Assembly: GCF_016185115.1 (NCBI RefSeq)
Contig: NZ_JACPOF010000030.1
Coordinates: 124,001-188,000, forward strand
DNA: 64,000 nucleotides
DNA from: Polaromonas sp.
GTDB lineage: Bacteria > Pseudomonadota > Gammaproteobacteria > Burkholderiales > Burkholderiaceae_C
Direction: 5' to 3'
Shown: one piece after another, positions 49,280-59,558 of the stretch
How positions within the stretch are numbered: the stretch's first letter is position 1
How the letters are laid out: each line of letters starts with the position of its first letter
Program-made: the position numbers and the translations under genes
Notes under the pieces: model-generated
What the model was told of the DNA's origin: nothing
Databases searched by the model: none
Seen by the model: only the letters and a program-made list of their open reading frames with translations

Positions 49280-51142
49280 TTAAACCGCTTCGATATTTCT
49301 GCCGGCCAGGGCTTTCTGTATGCCCTTGTTCATGCGCTCGGCGGCGAAGGCTTCGGTGCCTTCGGCCAGGGCCTTGGTGGCAGCTTCAATCGCGGCTGCG
49401 TCGCCGTTGGCGCGCGTGTCGGCCAGCGCGACCATGAGGCTGTCGATACGGGCGCGTTCATTCGGGCTGAGCAGGTCTGCATCGGCCGCAAGCGCGCTGC
49501 CCGTGGCGAGCAGCATGCGGTCGGCATCGACCTGGGCTTCGGCCAGCGCCCTCGCCTGCATGTCCTGCTGGGCTGTTGAAAAACTGTCCTGCAGCATGCG
49601 TGCAATTTCGTCGTCGGAGAGGCCATACGAGGGCTTGACGTCTATGGTGGCTTCCACACCGCTGACCTGCTCTTTGGCGTTCACACTGAGCAGGCCGTCT
49701 GCATCGACCGTGAAGGTCACGCGTATGCGCGCTGCGCCTGCGGCCATGGGCGGTATGCCGCGCAGCTCGAAGCGTGCGAGGCTGCGGCAGTCAACGACCA
49801 GGTCGCGCTCGCCCTGCACCACGTGCAGGGCCAGTGCGGTCTGGCCGTCCTTGTAGGTGGTGAAGTCCTGCGCCATTGCCGTGGGAATGGTCTGGTTGCG
49901 CGGCACGATGCGCTCGACCAGGCCGCCCATGGTTTCAATGCCCAGCGACAGCGGGATCACGTCAAGCAAAAGCAGGTCATCGCCGGTGTTGTTGCCGGCC
50001 AGCTGGTTGGCTGAAATGGCTGCGCCCAGTGCCACGACTTCATCAGGGTTGAGGTTGGTCAGCGGCTCGCTGCCAAAGAAGTTGGCGGCGGCCTTGCGCA
50101 CCTGCGGCATGCGGGTTGAACCGCCCACCATCACCACACCCTTGATGTCGTCCTTCGTCAACTTTGCATCGCGCAGCGCCTTGCGCACAGCTGTGAGCGT
50201 GCGCTGCGTCAGATGGGCCGTTGCAGTTTCGAAGTCTTCGGCCTTGAGTTCAAAGTTAACCAGCGCCTTGGCCAGCTGGACATTGAACGGCACCGGGCTT
50301 GAGACGGACAGCGCCTCCTTGCCGGCGCGTGCAGCGCGCTGCAGGGCGGCCTTGTCGGTGGGTGTGAGTGTGTCGGCTGCGACGCCGGCCTTGGCAAGCA
50401 CCCAGTCGACCAGCGCGCGGTCATAGTCGTCACCGCCCAGGGCTGAATCGCCGCCGGTGGCCACCACTTCAAATACGCCCTGCGTCAGGCGCAGGATGGA
50501 AATATCAAAGGTGCCGCCACCCAGGTCATAAACGGCGTACACGCCTTCGCTGCCGTTGTCGAGACCGTAGGCAATCGCAGCCGCTGTGGGTTCATTGATG
50601 AGGCGCAGCACATTGAGCCCGGCCAGCTGCGCGGCATCCTTGGTGGCCTGGCGCTGTGCATCGTCGAAATACGCAGGCACGGTGATGACGGCGCCGTGAA
50701 TGTCATCATCAAAAGTGTCTTCGGCGCGAAAACGCAGCGTGGCAAGAATTTCTGCACTGATCTCGACCGGGCTTTTTTCACCCGCAACAGTTTGCAGCGT
50801 GACCATGCCGGGCTTGTCGTTGAGCTGGTAAGGCAGCTGCGCGCGGCTGGCAATGTCATTGATGCCGCGGCCCATGAGGCGCTTGACGGACGAGATGGTA
50901 TTGGCCGGGTCATCAACCTGCGCAGCCAGTGCGTCAAAGCCGATCTGGCGGCGCTCTGCATCAAGGTAACGCACCACGCTGGGCAAGATCACGCGGCCCT
51001 GGTCATCGGGCAGGCATTCGGCAATGCCATTGCGCACGCTGGCCACCAGCGAGTGTGTGGTGCCAAGGTCTATGCCGACTGCAATGCGCCGCTGGTGCGG
51101 GTCTGGCGTCTGGCCGGGTTCGGATATCTGTAGGAGTGCCAT
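49280..51142 (-). CDS. hscA: Fe-S assembly chaperone HscA (Hsp70 family)
   Basis: A 620-residue specialised Hsp70. It has RRIAVGIDLGTTHSLVASVR at the N-terminus, YDLGGGTFDISILRLTQGVF, VVMVGGSTRMPQVRKAAANF and DLLLLDVIPLSLGIETMGGL, then a substrate domain and lid that is shorter than in DnaK. THS replaces the TNS of DnaK, as usual for HscA. It binds IscU with HscB and promotes cluster transfer. Downstream of hscB by 20 bp in the isc operon. Confidence 0.97.
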   Translation of the reverse strand: MALLQISEPGQTPDPHQRRIAVGIDLGTTHSLVASVRNGIAECLPDDQGRVILPSVVRYLDAERRQIGFDALAAQVDDPANTISSVKRLMGRGINDIASRAQLPYQLNDKPGMVTLQTVAGEKSPVEISAEILATLRFRAEDTFDDDIHGAVITVPAYFDDAQRQATKDAAQLAGLNVLRLINEPTAAAIAYGLDNGSEGVYAVYDLGGGTFDISILRLTQGVFEVVATGGDSALGGDDYDRALVDWVLAKAGVAADTLTPTDKAALQRAARAGKEALSVSSPVPFNVQLAKALVNFELKAEDFETATAHLTQRTLTAVRKALRDAKLTKDDIKGVVMVGGSTRMPQVRKAAANFFGSEPLTNLNPDEVVALGAAISANQLAGNNTGDDLLLLDVIPLSLGIETMGGLVERIVPRNQTIPTAMAQDFTTYKDGQTALALHVVQGERDLVVDCRSLARFELRGIPPMAAGAARIRVTFTVDADGLLSVNAKEQVSGVEATIDVKPSYGLSDDEIARMLQDSFSTAQQDMQARALAEAQVDADRMLLATGSALAADADLLSPNERARIDSLMVALADTRANGDAAAIEAATKALAEGTEAFAAERMNKGIQKALAGRNIEAV

Positions 51143-51162
51143 GTCTTGTCTGCGTTAACCAG

Positions 51163-51681
51163 TTATTGTCCCAGTTGATCCATGCGTGCATCGACTTCGG
51201 ATGAGAAACGCTGCATAAACATAAGGCTTCTCACCTGCTGTGCGGCCGCATTGAAGTCTTTGGCGCTGTCGATGGACTGGCCGATATTTAAAAGCTGTTC
51301 GCGCTCGTGTTTATTGACCTGCGCCAGCAGTGCTTCGAGTTGATCCAGCGTGCCGGCCTCATCAAGCTCTTCGCGCCATTCCATCTGCTGCATCAGGAAA
51401 TCCGTCGGCATGGCGGTGTTGGTCTCGGCGTTGATGGGCGCGCCGTTGAGTTCGCACAGATAGCTGGCGCGCTTGAGTGGATCTTTGAGCCGCCGGTAGG
51501 CCTCATTGATACGCACAGACCACTGCATGGCCACACGCTGGGCGGCAGCGCCCTGCGCCGCAAACTTGTCAGGGTGCGCCTCGCGCTGCAGGTCTTTCCA
51601 CCTGGCGTCGAGCGCGGCGCGGTCCTGCGCGAATTGCGCAGGTACGCCGAAGAGTTCGAAGTCGGTGGATTGGAGGTTCAT
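51163..51681 (-). CDS. hscB: Fe-S assembly J-protein HscB
   Basis: A 172-residue co-chaperone. The J domain starts TDFELFGVPAQFAQDRAALD and carries the HPD motif in REAHPDKFAAQGAAAQR, followed by NEAYRRLKDPLKRASYLCEL. The C-terminal three-helix IscU-binding domain holds QQMEWREELDEA. It recruits IscU to HscA. It follows iscA after a 142-bp gap that is unusually long for this operon and contains a palindromic element. Confidence 0.95.
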   Translation of the reverse strand: MNLQSTDFELFGVPAQFAQDRAALDARWKDLQREAHPDKFAAQGAAAQRVAMQWSVRINEAYRRLKDPLKRASYLCELNGAPINAETNTAMPTDFLMQQMEWREELDEAGTLDQLEALLAQVNKHEREQLLNIGQSIDSAKDFNAAAQQVRSLMFMQRFSSEVDARMDQLGQ

Positions 51682-51823
51682 GGCTTTTGCTCCCCTTTTC
51701 GGATTGGGAAGCGTAGCGAGCAGGTGTCAGCGAGGTGCGGCCAGCGCGGAGTAACCGGAGCGTACTGCAGTACGTGAGGATTGCGAGCACTGCCCGCGCC
51801 TCGATCACGCCTGCGCAGTAGCT
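51682..51823 (-). other. 142-bp intergenic element inside the isc operon, with a perfect palindrome
   Basis: The stretch between iscA and hscB contains CGTACTGCAGTACG (51761-51774), a perfect 14-base palindrome, within GGAGCGTACTGCAGTACGTG. It is preceded by GAAGCGTAGCGAGCAGGTGT. I recall similar blocks as scattered repeats in Betaproteobacteria, but only one copy is seen here. The open frame across it (51569-51808 minus) is not judged coding. Confidence 0.5.
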
Positions 51824-52147
51824 TCACACCCGAAAAGATTCGCCACAGCCGCAGCGGTCGCGCTCATTGGGATTGATGAACTTGAAGCCTTCATTCAGAC
51901 CTTCGCGCACAAAGTCGAGCTTGGTGCCGTCGATATAAGCCATGCTTTTCGGGTCGACCAGCACCTTGACGCCATTGTCTTCAAACACCACGTCTTCGGG
52001 CGCGATTTCGTCTGCGTACTCGAGCTTGTAGGCAAGGCCAGAGCAGCCAGTGGTCTTGACGCCGAGACGGACGCCCACGCCCTTGGCACGCTTGGCGAGG
52101 TAGCGGGTCACGTGGCGGGCAGCGGCGTCGGTCAGGGTTACGGACAT
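51824..52147 (-). CDS. iscA: Iron-sulfur cluster assembly protein IscA
   Basis: A 107-residue A-type carrier. The conserved Cys are in VKTTGCSGLAYKLEYADE and the C-terminal RCGCGESFRV, as in IscA. AYIDGTKLDFVREGLNEGFK and FINPNERDRCGCG are family hallmarks. It holds iron or an Fe-S cluster and passes it to targets. Located between iscU and hscB in the usual order. Confidence 0.96.
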   Translation of the reverse strand: MSVTLTDAAARHVTRYLAKRAKGVGVRLGVKTTGCSGLAYKLEYADEIAPEDVVFEDNGVKVLVDPKSMAYIDGTKLDFVREGLNEGFKFINPNERDRCGCGESFRV

Positions 52148-52183
52148 TTGATTACTCGGAAACTGGAAAGATCAAGCTGCAAC

Positions 52184-52579
52184 TCAGTGCGCGGTCTGCG
52201 TGTGCTTTTGTTTGTAGTCGTTCACGGCGGCCTTGATGGCGTCTTCTGCCAGGATGGAGCAGTGAATCTTGACCGGCGGCAAGGCCAGTTCTTCGGCAAT
52301 CGCGCTGTTCTTGATGCTGGCCGCTTCGTCCAGCGTCTTGCCCTTGACCCATTCGGTCACCAGCGAGCTGGAGGCAATGGCGGAACCGCAACCGTAGGTC
52401 TTGAAGCGTGCGTCTTCAATCACGCCCGTCACCGGGTTGACCTTGATCTGCAGCTTCATGACGTCGCCGCAGGCCGGCGCGCCGACCATGCCGGTGCCTA
52501 CGCTCTCGTCGCCTTTTTCAAAGGAGCCGACGTTGCGGGGATTCTCATAGTGGTCTACGACCTTTTCGCTGTATGCCAT
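52184..52579 (-). CDS. iscU: Fe-S cluster scaffold protein IscU
   Basis: A 131-residue scaffold. It has VGAPACGDVMKLQIKVN with the first Cys and Asp, FKTYGCGSAIASSSLVTEWV with the second, and LPPVKIHCSILAEDAIKAAV with the third and the nearby HscA-binding LPPVK. Full length. It builds clusters from IscS-derived sulfur. It follows iscS by 31 bp. Confidence 0.98.
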   Translation of the reverse strand: MAYSEKVVDHYENPRNVGSFEKGDESVGTGMVGAPACGDVMKLQIKVNPVTGVIEDARFKTYGCGSAIASSSLVTEWVKGKTLDEAASIKNSAIAEELALPPVKIHCSILAEDAIKAAVNDYKQKHTQTAH

Positions 52580-52610
52580 GGTGTTACCTCTTTAAGCTTT
52601 CACGCTGCGG

Positions 52611-53828
52611 TCAGTGCGCAGCCCACTGGATGGTGGACAGATCCACACCATCCTTGAACATTTCCCACAAGGGGGAAAGTTCGCGCAGCTTGGCCACATT
52701 CTCTTTAATGGTGCCGACTGCGTAGTCAATTTCTTCTTCGGTGCTCCAGCGGCCAATCGTCATGCGCAGGCTGCTGTGGGCAAGTTCATCGCTGCGGCCA
52801 AGGGCGCGCAGCACATAGCTGGGTTCCAGGCTGGCAGATGTGCAGGCAGAGCCACTGGACACCGCAAGGCCCTTGATGCCCATGATGAGCGATTCGCCCT
52901 CGACAAAATTGAAGCTCATGTTGAGGTTGTGCGGCACGCGTTTTTCAGCGTGTCCGTTCAGGAAAACCTCTTCGACGTCCTTCAGGCCGTTGAGCATGCG
53001 CTCATGCAGCGCGCGGATGCGTTTGTTTTCTTCATGCATCTCGGCCTTGGCGATGCGATAAGCCTCGCCCATGCCCACGCACTGGTGCGTGGGCAGTGTG
53101 CCGGAACGCATGCCGCGCTCATGCCCGCCACCGTGCATCTGCGCTTCAAGGCGCACACGCGGCTTGCGGCGAACGTACAGCGCACCAATGCCCTTGGGGC
53201 CGTAGGTCTTGTGTGAGGTCAGGCTCATCAGGTCAACCGGCAAAGTTGCCAGGTCGATGTCGACACGGCCGGTGGCCTGCGCTGCATCAACGTGGAAGAT
53301 GATGCCTTTTTCACGGCAGAGGGCACCGATTGCAGGGATGTCCTGGATCACGCCGATTTCGTTGTTCACGAACATGACGCTGACAAGAATCGTGTCGGGG
53401 CGGATGGCCGCCTTGAGCACTTCAATATCGAGCAGGCCATCGGCCTGCACGTCGAGGTAGCTGACTTCAAAACCCTGGCGCTCCAGTTCACGCATGGTGT
53501 CGAGCACGGCCTTGTGCTCGGTCTTCACCGTGATGAGGTGCTTGCCCTTGGATTTGTAAAAATGAGCCGCGCCCTTGAGGGCGAGGTTGTTGGACTCTGT
53601 CGCACCGCTGGTCCAGACGATTTCGCGCGGGTCGGCGCCTATCAGGTCGGCGATCTGGCCGCGCGCTTTTTCAACGGCGGCTTCGGCTTCCCATCCCCAG
53701 GCATGGCTGCGCGATGCCGGGTTGCCGAAATGCTCGCGCAACCAGGGAATCATGGCATCAACAACACGTGGGTCACACGGGTTGGTGGCGCTGTAGTCCA
53801 TGTAGATGGGGAAGTGTGGGGTTTCCAT
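52611..53828 (-). CDS. iscS: Cysteine desulfurase IscS
   Basis: A 405-residue PLP enzyme starting METPHFPIYMDYSATNPCDP at the ATG at 53828 (a longer frame to 53891 is unlike the family). The PLP Lys is in SLTSHKTYGPKGIGALYV and the active-site Cys loop in SSGSACTSASLEPSYVLRAL. It takes sulfur from cysteine for IscU, tRNA thiolation and other uses. Second gene of the isc operon after iscR. Confidence 0.98.
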   Translation of the reverse strand: METPHFPIYMDYSATNPCDPRVVDAMIPWLREHFGNPASRSHAWGWEAEAAVEKARGQIADLIGADPREIVWTSGATESNNLALKGAAHFYKSKGKHLITVKTEHKAVLDTMRELERQGFEVSYLDVQADGLLDIEVLKAAIRPDTILVSVMFVNNEIGVIQDIPAIGALCREKGIIFHVDAAQATGRVDIDLATLPVDLMSLTSHKTYGPKGIGALYVRRKPRVRLEAQMHGGGHERGMRSGTLPTHQCVGMGEAYRIAKAEMHEENKRIRALHERMLNGLKDVEEVFLNGHAEKRVPHNLNMSFNFVEGESLIMGIKGLAVSSGSACTSASLEPSYVLRALGRSDELAHSSLRMTIGRWSTEEEIDYAVGTIKENVAKLRELSPLWEMFKDGVDLSTIQWAAH

Positions 53829-53903
53829 TTGGCTGGCTCTTTTTAATGACGGCTGGCTGGCGTCGGCCCGGAAACCCGGGCCTTCGCGCACATCAGGCTC
53901 TGG

Positions 53904-54440
53904 TCAGGATTTCGAAAACGCGTTGCCCAGTGCGAACACCGAATTGGGCGCGTTGACACGCATGGGTTTTGCAACCGGTGCAGTGAAGATGGCCTTCTTG
54001 ACCATGGGCGTGTTCTCAACCACGACACCCTTGGCAATCTGGTCTTCAACCAGCTTTTGCAGGGTCACGGAATCCAGAAACTCGACCATGCGGCTGTTGA
54101 GCGATGCCCACAGCTCATGGGTCATGCAACGGCCGCCTTCACCGAGGCAGTTTTCCTTGCCGCCACACTGGGTAGCGTCAATCGGCTCATCGACCGAGAC
54201 AATGATGTCGGCAACGGTGATGTCGGCAGCCTTGCGGCCCAGGGTGTAACCGCCGCCGGGGCCGCGGGTGGACTCGACCAGCTCATGGCGGCGCAGTTTG
54301 CCGAACAGCTGTTCAAGGTACGAGAGGGAAATTTGCTGGCGCTGGCTGATGGCTGCGAGCGTGACCGGGCCATTGTTCTGGCGCAATCCGAGGTCAATCA
54401 TCGCGGTGACCGCAAAGCGGCCTTTGGTTGTGAGGCGCAT
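53904..54440 (-). CDS. iscR: Fe-S cluster-dependent regulator IscR
   Basis: A 178-residue Rrf2-family regulator. The winged helix is MRLTTKGRFAVTAMIDLGLR with ISLSYLEQLFGKLRRHELVE. The cluster ligands are Cys92, Cys98 and Cys105 with His108 (QCGGKENCLGEGGRCMTH), a spacing one residue longer than in E. coli. The ATG at 54440 is used; the frame to 54548 is upstream leader. With a [2Fe-2S] cluster it represses the isc operon. Its site is at 54577-54601. Confidence 0.96.
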   Translation of the reverse strand: MRLTTKGRFAVTAMIDLGLRQNNGPVTLAAISQRQQISLSYLEQLFGKLRRHELVESTRGPGGGYTLGRKAADITVADIIVSVDEPIDATQCGGKENCLGEGGRCMTHELWASLNSRMVEFLDSVTLQKLVEDQIAKGVVVENTPMVKKAIFTAPVAKPMRVNAPNSVFALGNAFSKS

Positions 54441-54568
54441 AACAAGCTCCTTTGGAAATGGCTTGACTGTCAGCAACAAATGTTGCGACCCTGAAGGCAT
54501 GTGGCCCGCAGGGAACTCTTCCTCCAGCCGCCCAGGCCAGTCAACCATTCATCGCGGGGGCTTTTTGT

Positions 54569-54597
54569 TATTTACTGTTCCTGACTGAATTCGTCAA
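54569..54597 (-). promoter_or_regulatory. Sigma-70-like promoter of the isc operon
   Basis: On the minus strand, -35 TTGACG (54592-54597) is followed by a 17-base spacer and the -10-like TAAATA (54569-54574). The -35 lies inside the IscR site, so bound IscR would block it. The -10 is a weak match. Confidence 0.55.
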
Positions 54598-54601
54598 GTA
54601 T
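54577..54601 (-). promoter_or_regulatory. Type 1 IscR binding site upstream of iscR
   Basis: On the minus strand, ATACTTGACGAATTCAGTCAGG followed by AAC matches nearly all defined positions of the E. coli type 1 consensus (ATASYYGAC-TRWWWYAGTC-RRSTAT), with differences only at the T after GAC and in the last three bases. It overlaps the -35 of the isc promoter, 137 bp upstream of the iscR start codon. It implies classical IscR autorepression. Confidence 0.85.
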
Positions 54602-54716
54602 AGCACCAACACGGGCTTTTAGCTGGAGGACAGTGACAGAAATCAGGGCAAACCCGCATATTTCAAGGGGTTATTTAAAGCGCCATCGCACCAAAGAGGT
54701 GCACCCAAAGCGATGC

Positions 54717-56843
<2,127 letters not shown>

Positions 56844-57026
56844 AGACCTTCCTTCTGGCTCTCGCTCATGCCCGTTAAAATCAGGGCAACCGATCAGCAT
56901 ACGACATTCGGGCAAAAAGCGGAATTGCAAGCGGCAAGCACCCTTTTTTACCTTTGTTGACGCGGCTGCAGGCCGTCCAAAAAACCTTTCTGATTCAACG
57001 TTCTTTTTACTTTTTGAGGATTTTTC

Positions 57027-58223
57027 ATGTCTTTGTTCACTGCTGTCGAAATGGCCCCACGCGACCCCATCCTGGGTCTCAACGAGCAGTTCGCCGCCGA
57101 CACCAACCCCAACAAGGTCAACCTCGGCGTAGGCGTGTACTACGACGACAACGGCAAGCTGCCGCTCCTCAAATGCGTGCAGGCCGCTGAAAAACTCATG
57201 GCCGAAACACCCAAGCCACGCGGCTACCTGCCGATTGACGGCATTGCGGCGTACGACGCGGCCGTCAAATCACTCGTCTTTGGCGCTGACAGCGAACCCG
57301 TGAAAAGCGGCCGCATCGCCACGGCACAAGGGATTGGCGGCACGGGCGGCCTGAAGATTGGCGCCGACTTTTTGAAGAAGCTGCTGCCCAACGCCAAGGT
57401 GCTGATCTCCGACCCCAGCTGGGAAAACCACCGCGCCCTGTTCACCCAGGCCGGTTTTGTCGTTGAAAGCCACCCCTACTACGACGCCGCCAAAAAAGGC
57501 ATCAACTTTGACGGCATGCTGGCTGCGCTGAACGCCGCCCCCGAAGGCACCATCGTCGTGCTGCACGCCTGCTGCCACAACCCGACCGGCTATGACGTCA
57601 CCCCGGCCCAGTGGGACCAGGTGATTGCAGCCGTCAAGGCGAAAAAGCTCACGCCCTTCCTCGACATGGCTTACCAGGGCTTTGGCCACGGCATCAAGGA
57701 AGACGGCGCCGTTGTCGGCAAGTTCGTCGCTGCCGGCCTGAGCTTTTTTGTCTCGACCTCATTCTCGAAGAGCTTCAGCCTGTACGGCGAGCGCGTCGGC
57801 GCGCTGTCGGTGCTGTGCGAGTCAAAAGAGGAAGCCGACCGTGTGCTGTCGCAGCTGAAACTGGTCATCCGCACCAACTACAGCAACCCGCAGATTCACG
57901 GCGGCACCGTGGTAGCCACCGTGCTCAACACTCCTGCCCTGCGCGCCCAGTGGGAAGAAGAGCTGACCGAGATGCGCGTTCGCATCAAGGCCATGCGCCA
58001 GAAGCTGGTCGACGGCCTGAAAGCCGCCGGCGTGAAGCAGGACATGAGCTTCATCACCACCCAGATCGGCATGTTCAGCTACTCGGGCCTGACCAAGGAC
58101 CAGATGGTGCGCCTTCGCAGCGAGTTCGGCATCTACGGCACCGACACCGGCCGCATGTGCGTGGCCGCGCTGAACAGCAAGAACATCGACTACGTCTGCG
58201 CGGCGATTGCCAAGGTGATCTGA
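57027..58223 (+). CDS. Aromatic amino acid/aspartate aminotransferase (class I)
   Basis: A 398-residue PLP enzyme of the AspC/TyrB type. It has AADTNPNKVNLGVGVYYDDN near the N-terminus, RIATAQGIGGTGGLKIGADF, LHACCHNPTGYDVTPAQWDQ, the PLP Lys in STSFSKSFSLYGERVGALSV and the substrate Arg in GTDTGRMCVAAL. It transaminates aspartate and/or aromatic amino acids with 2-oxoglutarate. A GAGGA site precedes the ATG at 57027. TyrB versus AspC preference cannot be told. Divergent from uvrB. Confidence 0.92.
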   Translation: MSLFTAVEMAPRDPILGLNEQFAADTNPNKVNLGVGVYYDDNGKLPLLKCVQAAEKLMAETPKPRGYLPIDGIAAYDAAVKSLVFGADSEPVKSGRIATAQGIGGTGGLKIGADFLKKLLPNAKVLISDPSWENHRALFTQAGFVVESHPYYDAAKKGINFDGMLAALNAAPEGTIVVLHACCHNPTGYDVTPAQWDQVIAAVKAKKLTPFLDMAYQGFGHGIKEDGAVVGKFVAAGLSFFVSTSFSKSFSLYGERVGALSVLCESKEEADRVLSQLKLVIRTNYSNPQIHGGTVVATVLNTPALRAQWEEELTEMRVRIKAMRQKLVDGLKAAGVKQDMSFITTQIGMFSYSGLTKDQMVRLRSEFGIYGTDTGRMCVAALNSKNIDYVCAAIAKVI

Positions 58224-58266
58224 GCGGGCTCTGAAGCGGCTTTGATGCCTTCAACGGAGAGTTGCT

Positions 58267-58468
58267 CACTATAAATTTAGTAGCAGCTCACGTACGTGTC
58301 TATTGGCCTTCAGCCGATTTGATGCCTAAAAATGGCCCTTTTCGGGCCATTTTTCTCGTCAGATTGCGCTCATGGCACCCGCAAAACCCGAAATGTTAAT
58401 CTGCAAGTTAACATTTGGATTTTTTTAACGCATACGTTAAATTTTTGCCGTGTACATTAAAAATTAGC
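58267..58468 (+). repeat. Dispersed ~200-bp intergenic repeat, family A, copy 3
   Basis: This fills almost all of the gap between the aminotransferase and the convergent dioxygenase gene and overlaps the stop codon of the latter. It opens ACTATAAATTTAGTAGCAGC, then CTATTGGCCTTCAGCCGATT as in copy 2. It includes a perfect terminator hairpin, TGTTAA-TCTGCAAG... with TTAACA, and ends with TTAACGCATACGTTAAATTT and a TTGCCGTGTACATTAAA segment as in copy 1. Confidence 0.8.
58328..58354. terminator. Bidirectional terminator hairpin within repeat A copy 3
   Basis: AAAAATGGCCC-TTTTC-GGGCCATTTTT is a perfect 11-bp stem with A- and T-runs, between the convergent aminotransferase and dioxygenase genes. 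It belongs to the repeat, so the element seems to supply termination. Confidence 0.85.
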
Positions 58469-59318
58469 CCCAGATCGCCGAGCGCATTGAGATCGAGCCC
58501 ATCTGGTAGCTGGTGTTGAAGAACCTGATGGGCTCACCCGCATCGACCGCGCCGGCAGCGTAGAGCAGCGGCAGGTAGTGCTCATGTGTGGGCTGGGCCA
58601 TTTTGGCGACCTGGCCGAGCTTTAAAAAGTTCTGCAGCGCATCGAGGTTGCCCTGCTGCATGTAGCCGCCAATCGTCTGGTCAAACTCCAGCGCCCAGTC
58701 AAAGGCCTGGTTGCCGGTGGCGCCGCGCTGCATATGGCGCAGGTTGTGCACGATGTTGCCACTGCCGACGATGAGCACGCCGCGGTCGCGCAGGGCCTTG
58801 AGCTGTTTGGCCAGCGCGTAATGCTCCTCAGGCGCGCGGCTGTAGTCCATGCTGAGCTGGATCACCGGGATGTCGGCTTCGGGGAACATGGGTTTGAGCA
58901 CCGCCCAGGTGCCGTGGTCCAGGCCCCACTCGCTCACATCCAGCCCCAGCGGCTGGGAGCCGCGCTGACGCACCAGTTGGCTGATGGCGCGGGCTGCAGC
59001 CGGGTCGCCGGGCGCGGGGTATTGCTGGTCGAACAGCTCCTGCGGAAAGCCGCCGAAGTCGTGAATCGTCTTGGGTTTGTCCATCGCGGTCACCCACCAG
59101 CCTTCGGTCAGCCAGTGGGCCGAGATGCACAGAATGAGCTGGGGGCGCGGCATTTTGGTGCCGAAATCCTTGCCCAGCGCCTGCCAGCTGCGCAGGTATT
59201 CGTTGTCGCCGATGGCGTTCATGGGGCTGCCGTGGCCCAGAAAGAGCACCGGCATGCGCTCTGATTTTTTGAGGGAGGCGACGCTGTCCAGCAGGGCGCT
59301 GTCGTTGGAGGAGAGCAT
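58464..59318 (-). CDS. ygiD: Class III extradiol dioxygenase, 4,5-DOPA dioxygenase-like (YgiD)
   Basis: A 284-residue LigB-superfamily protein. Metal-binding His are in LFLGHGSPMNAIGDNEYLRS and ILCISAHWLTEGWW, with further blocks PAPGDPAAARAI, DHGTWAVLKPMFPEADIPVI and VGSGNIVHNLRHMQRGA. It matches YgiD/DODA proteins, which open catechol-type rings of DOPA; the in vivo substrate in bacteria is unclear. The ATG at 59318 has an AGGA site; a longer frame to 59387 exists. Convergent with the aminotransferase gene. Confidence 0.88.
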   Translation of the reverse strand: MLSSNDSALLDSVASLKKSERMPVLFLGHGSPMNAIGDNEYLRSWQALGKDFGTKMPRPQLILCISAHWLTEGWWVTAMDKPKTIHDFGGFPQELFDQQYPAPGDPAAARAISQLVRQRGSQPLGLDVSEWGLDHGTWAVLKPMFPEADIPVIQLSMDYSRAPEEHYALAKQLKALRDRGVLIVGSGNIVHNLRHMQRGATGNQAFDWALEFDQTIGGYMQQGNLDALQNFLKLGQVAKMAQPTHEHYLPLLYAAGAVDAGEPIRFFNTSYQMGSISMRSAIWG

Positions 59319-59496
59319 GTTGTTCTTGTCCTGAAATGACGGTTGGGTAGGCCGCGCAAAGGGCTCCATATGCCCGGCCGGGTTCAAGCCGTCATGTTAA
59401 GCCCGTGCCCGGCGGCCTGCCAGCCGTGAAGAATTGTCCTTTTCAGGCACCGAATTGGTAGTTATCCTCAAAACGGTGCGGCACCAAACTGTTATA

Positions 59497-59509
59497 TTGC
59501 ACTGCAGCA
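59497..59509. promoter_or_regulatory. TGCA-rich dyad upstream of phaZ, candidate PhaR site
   Basis: TTGCACTGCAGCA, with TGC-N6-GCA symmetry, lies 49 bp upstream of the phaZ start codon. PhaR proteins of PHB-storing bacteria bind TGC/GCA-rich sites of this sort at phasin and PHA genes. No phaR is present in the window, so the link is inferred. Confidence 0.4.
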
Positions 59510-59558
59510 TAACCAGTTGAACACTTGTTTCAACAGACAACACCCAGAGGTTTTACCC

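Noticed and set aside
51569..51808. A 79-codon minus frame across the hscB start and the iscA-hscB gap.
   Set aside because: It runs through a repeat-like palindrome and into another frame of hscB; frames of this type arise wherever the repeat occurs.
56844..57026. LexA (SOS) box upstream of uvrB.
   Set aside because: No CTGT-N8-ACAG sequence was seen in the divergent region.
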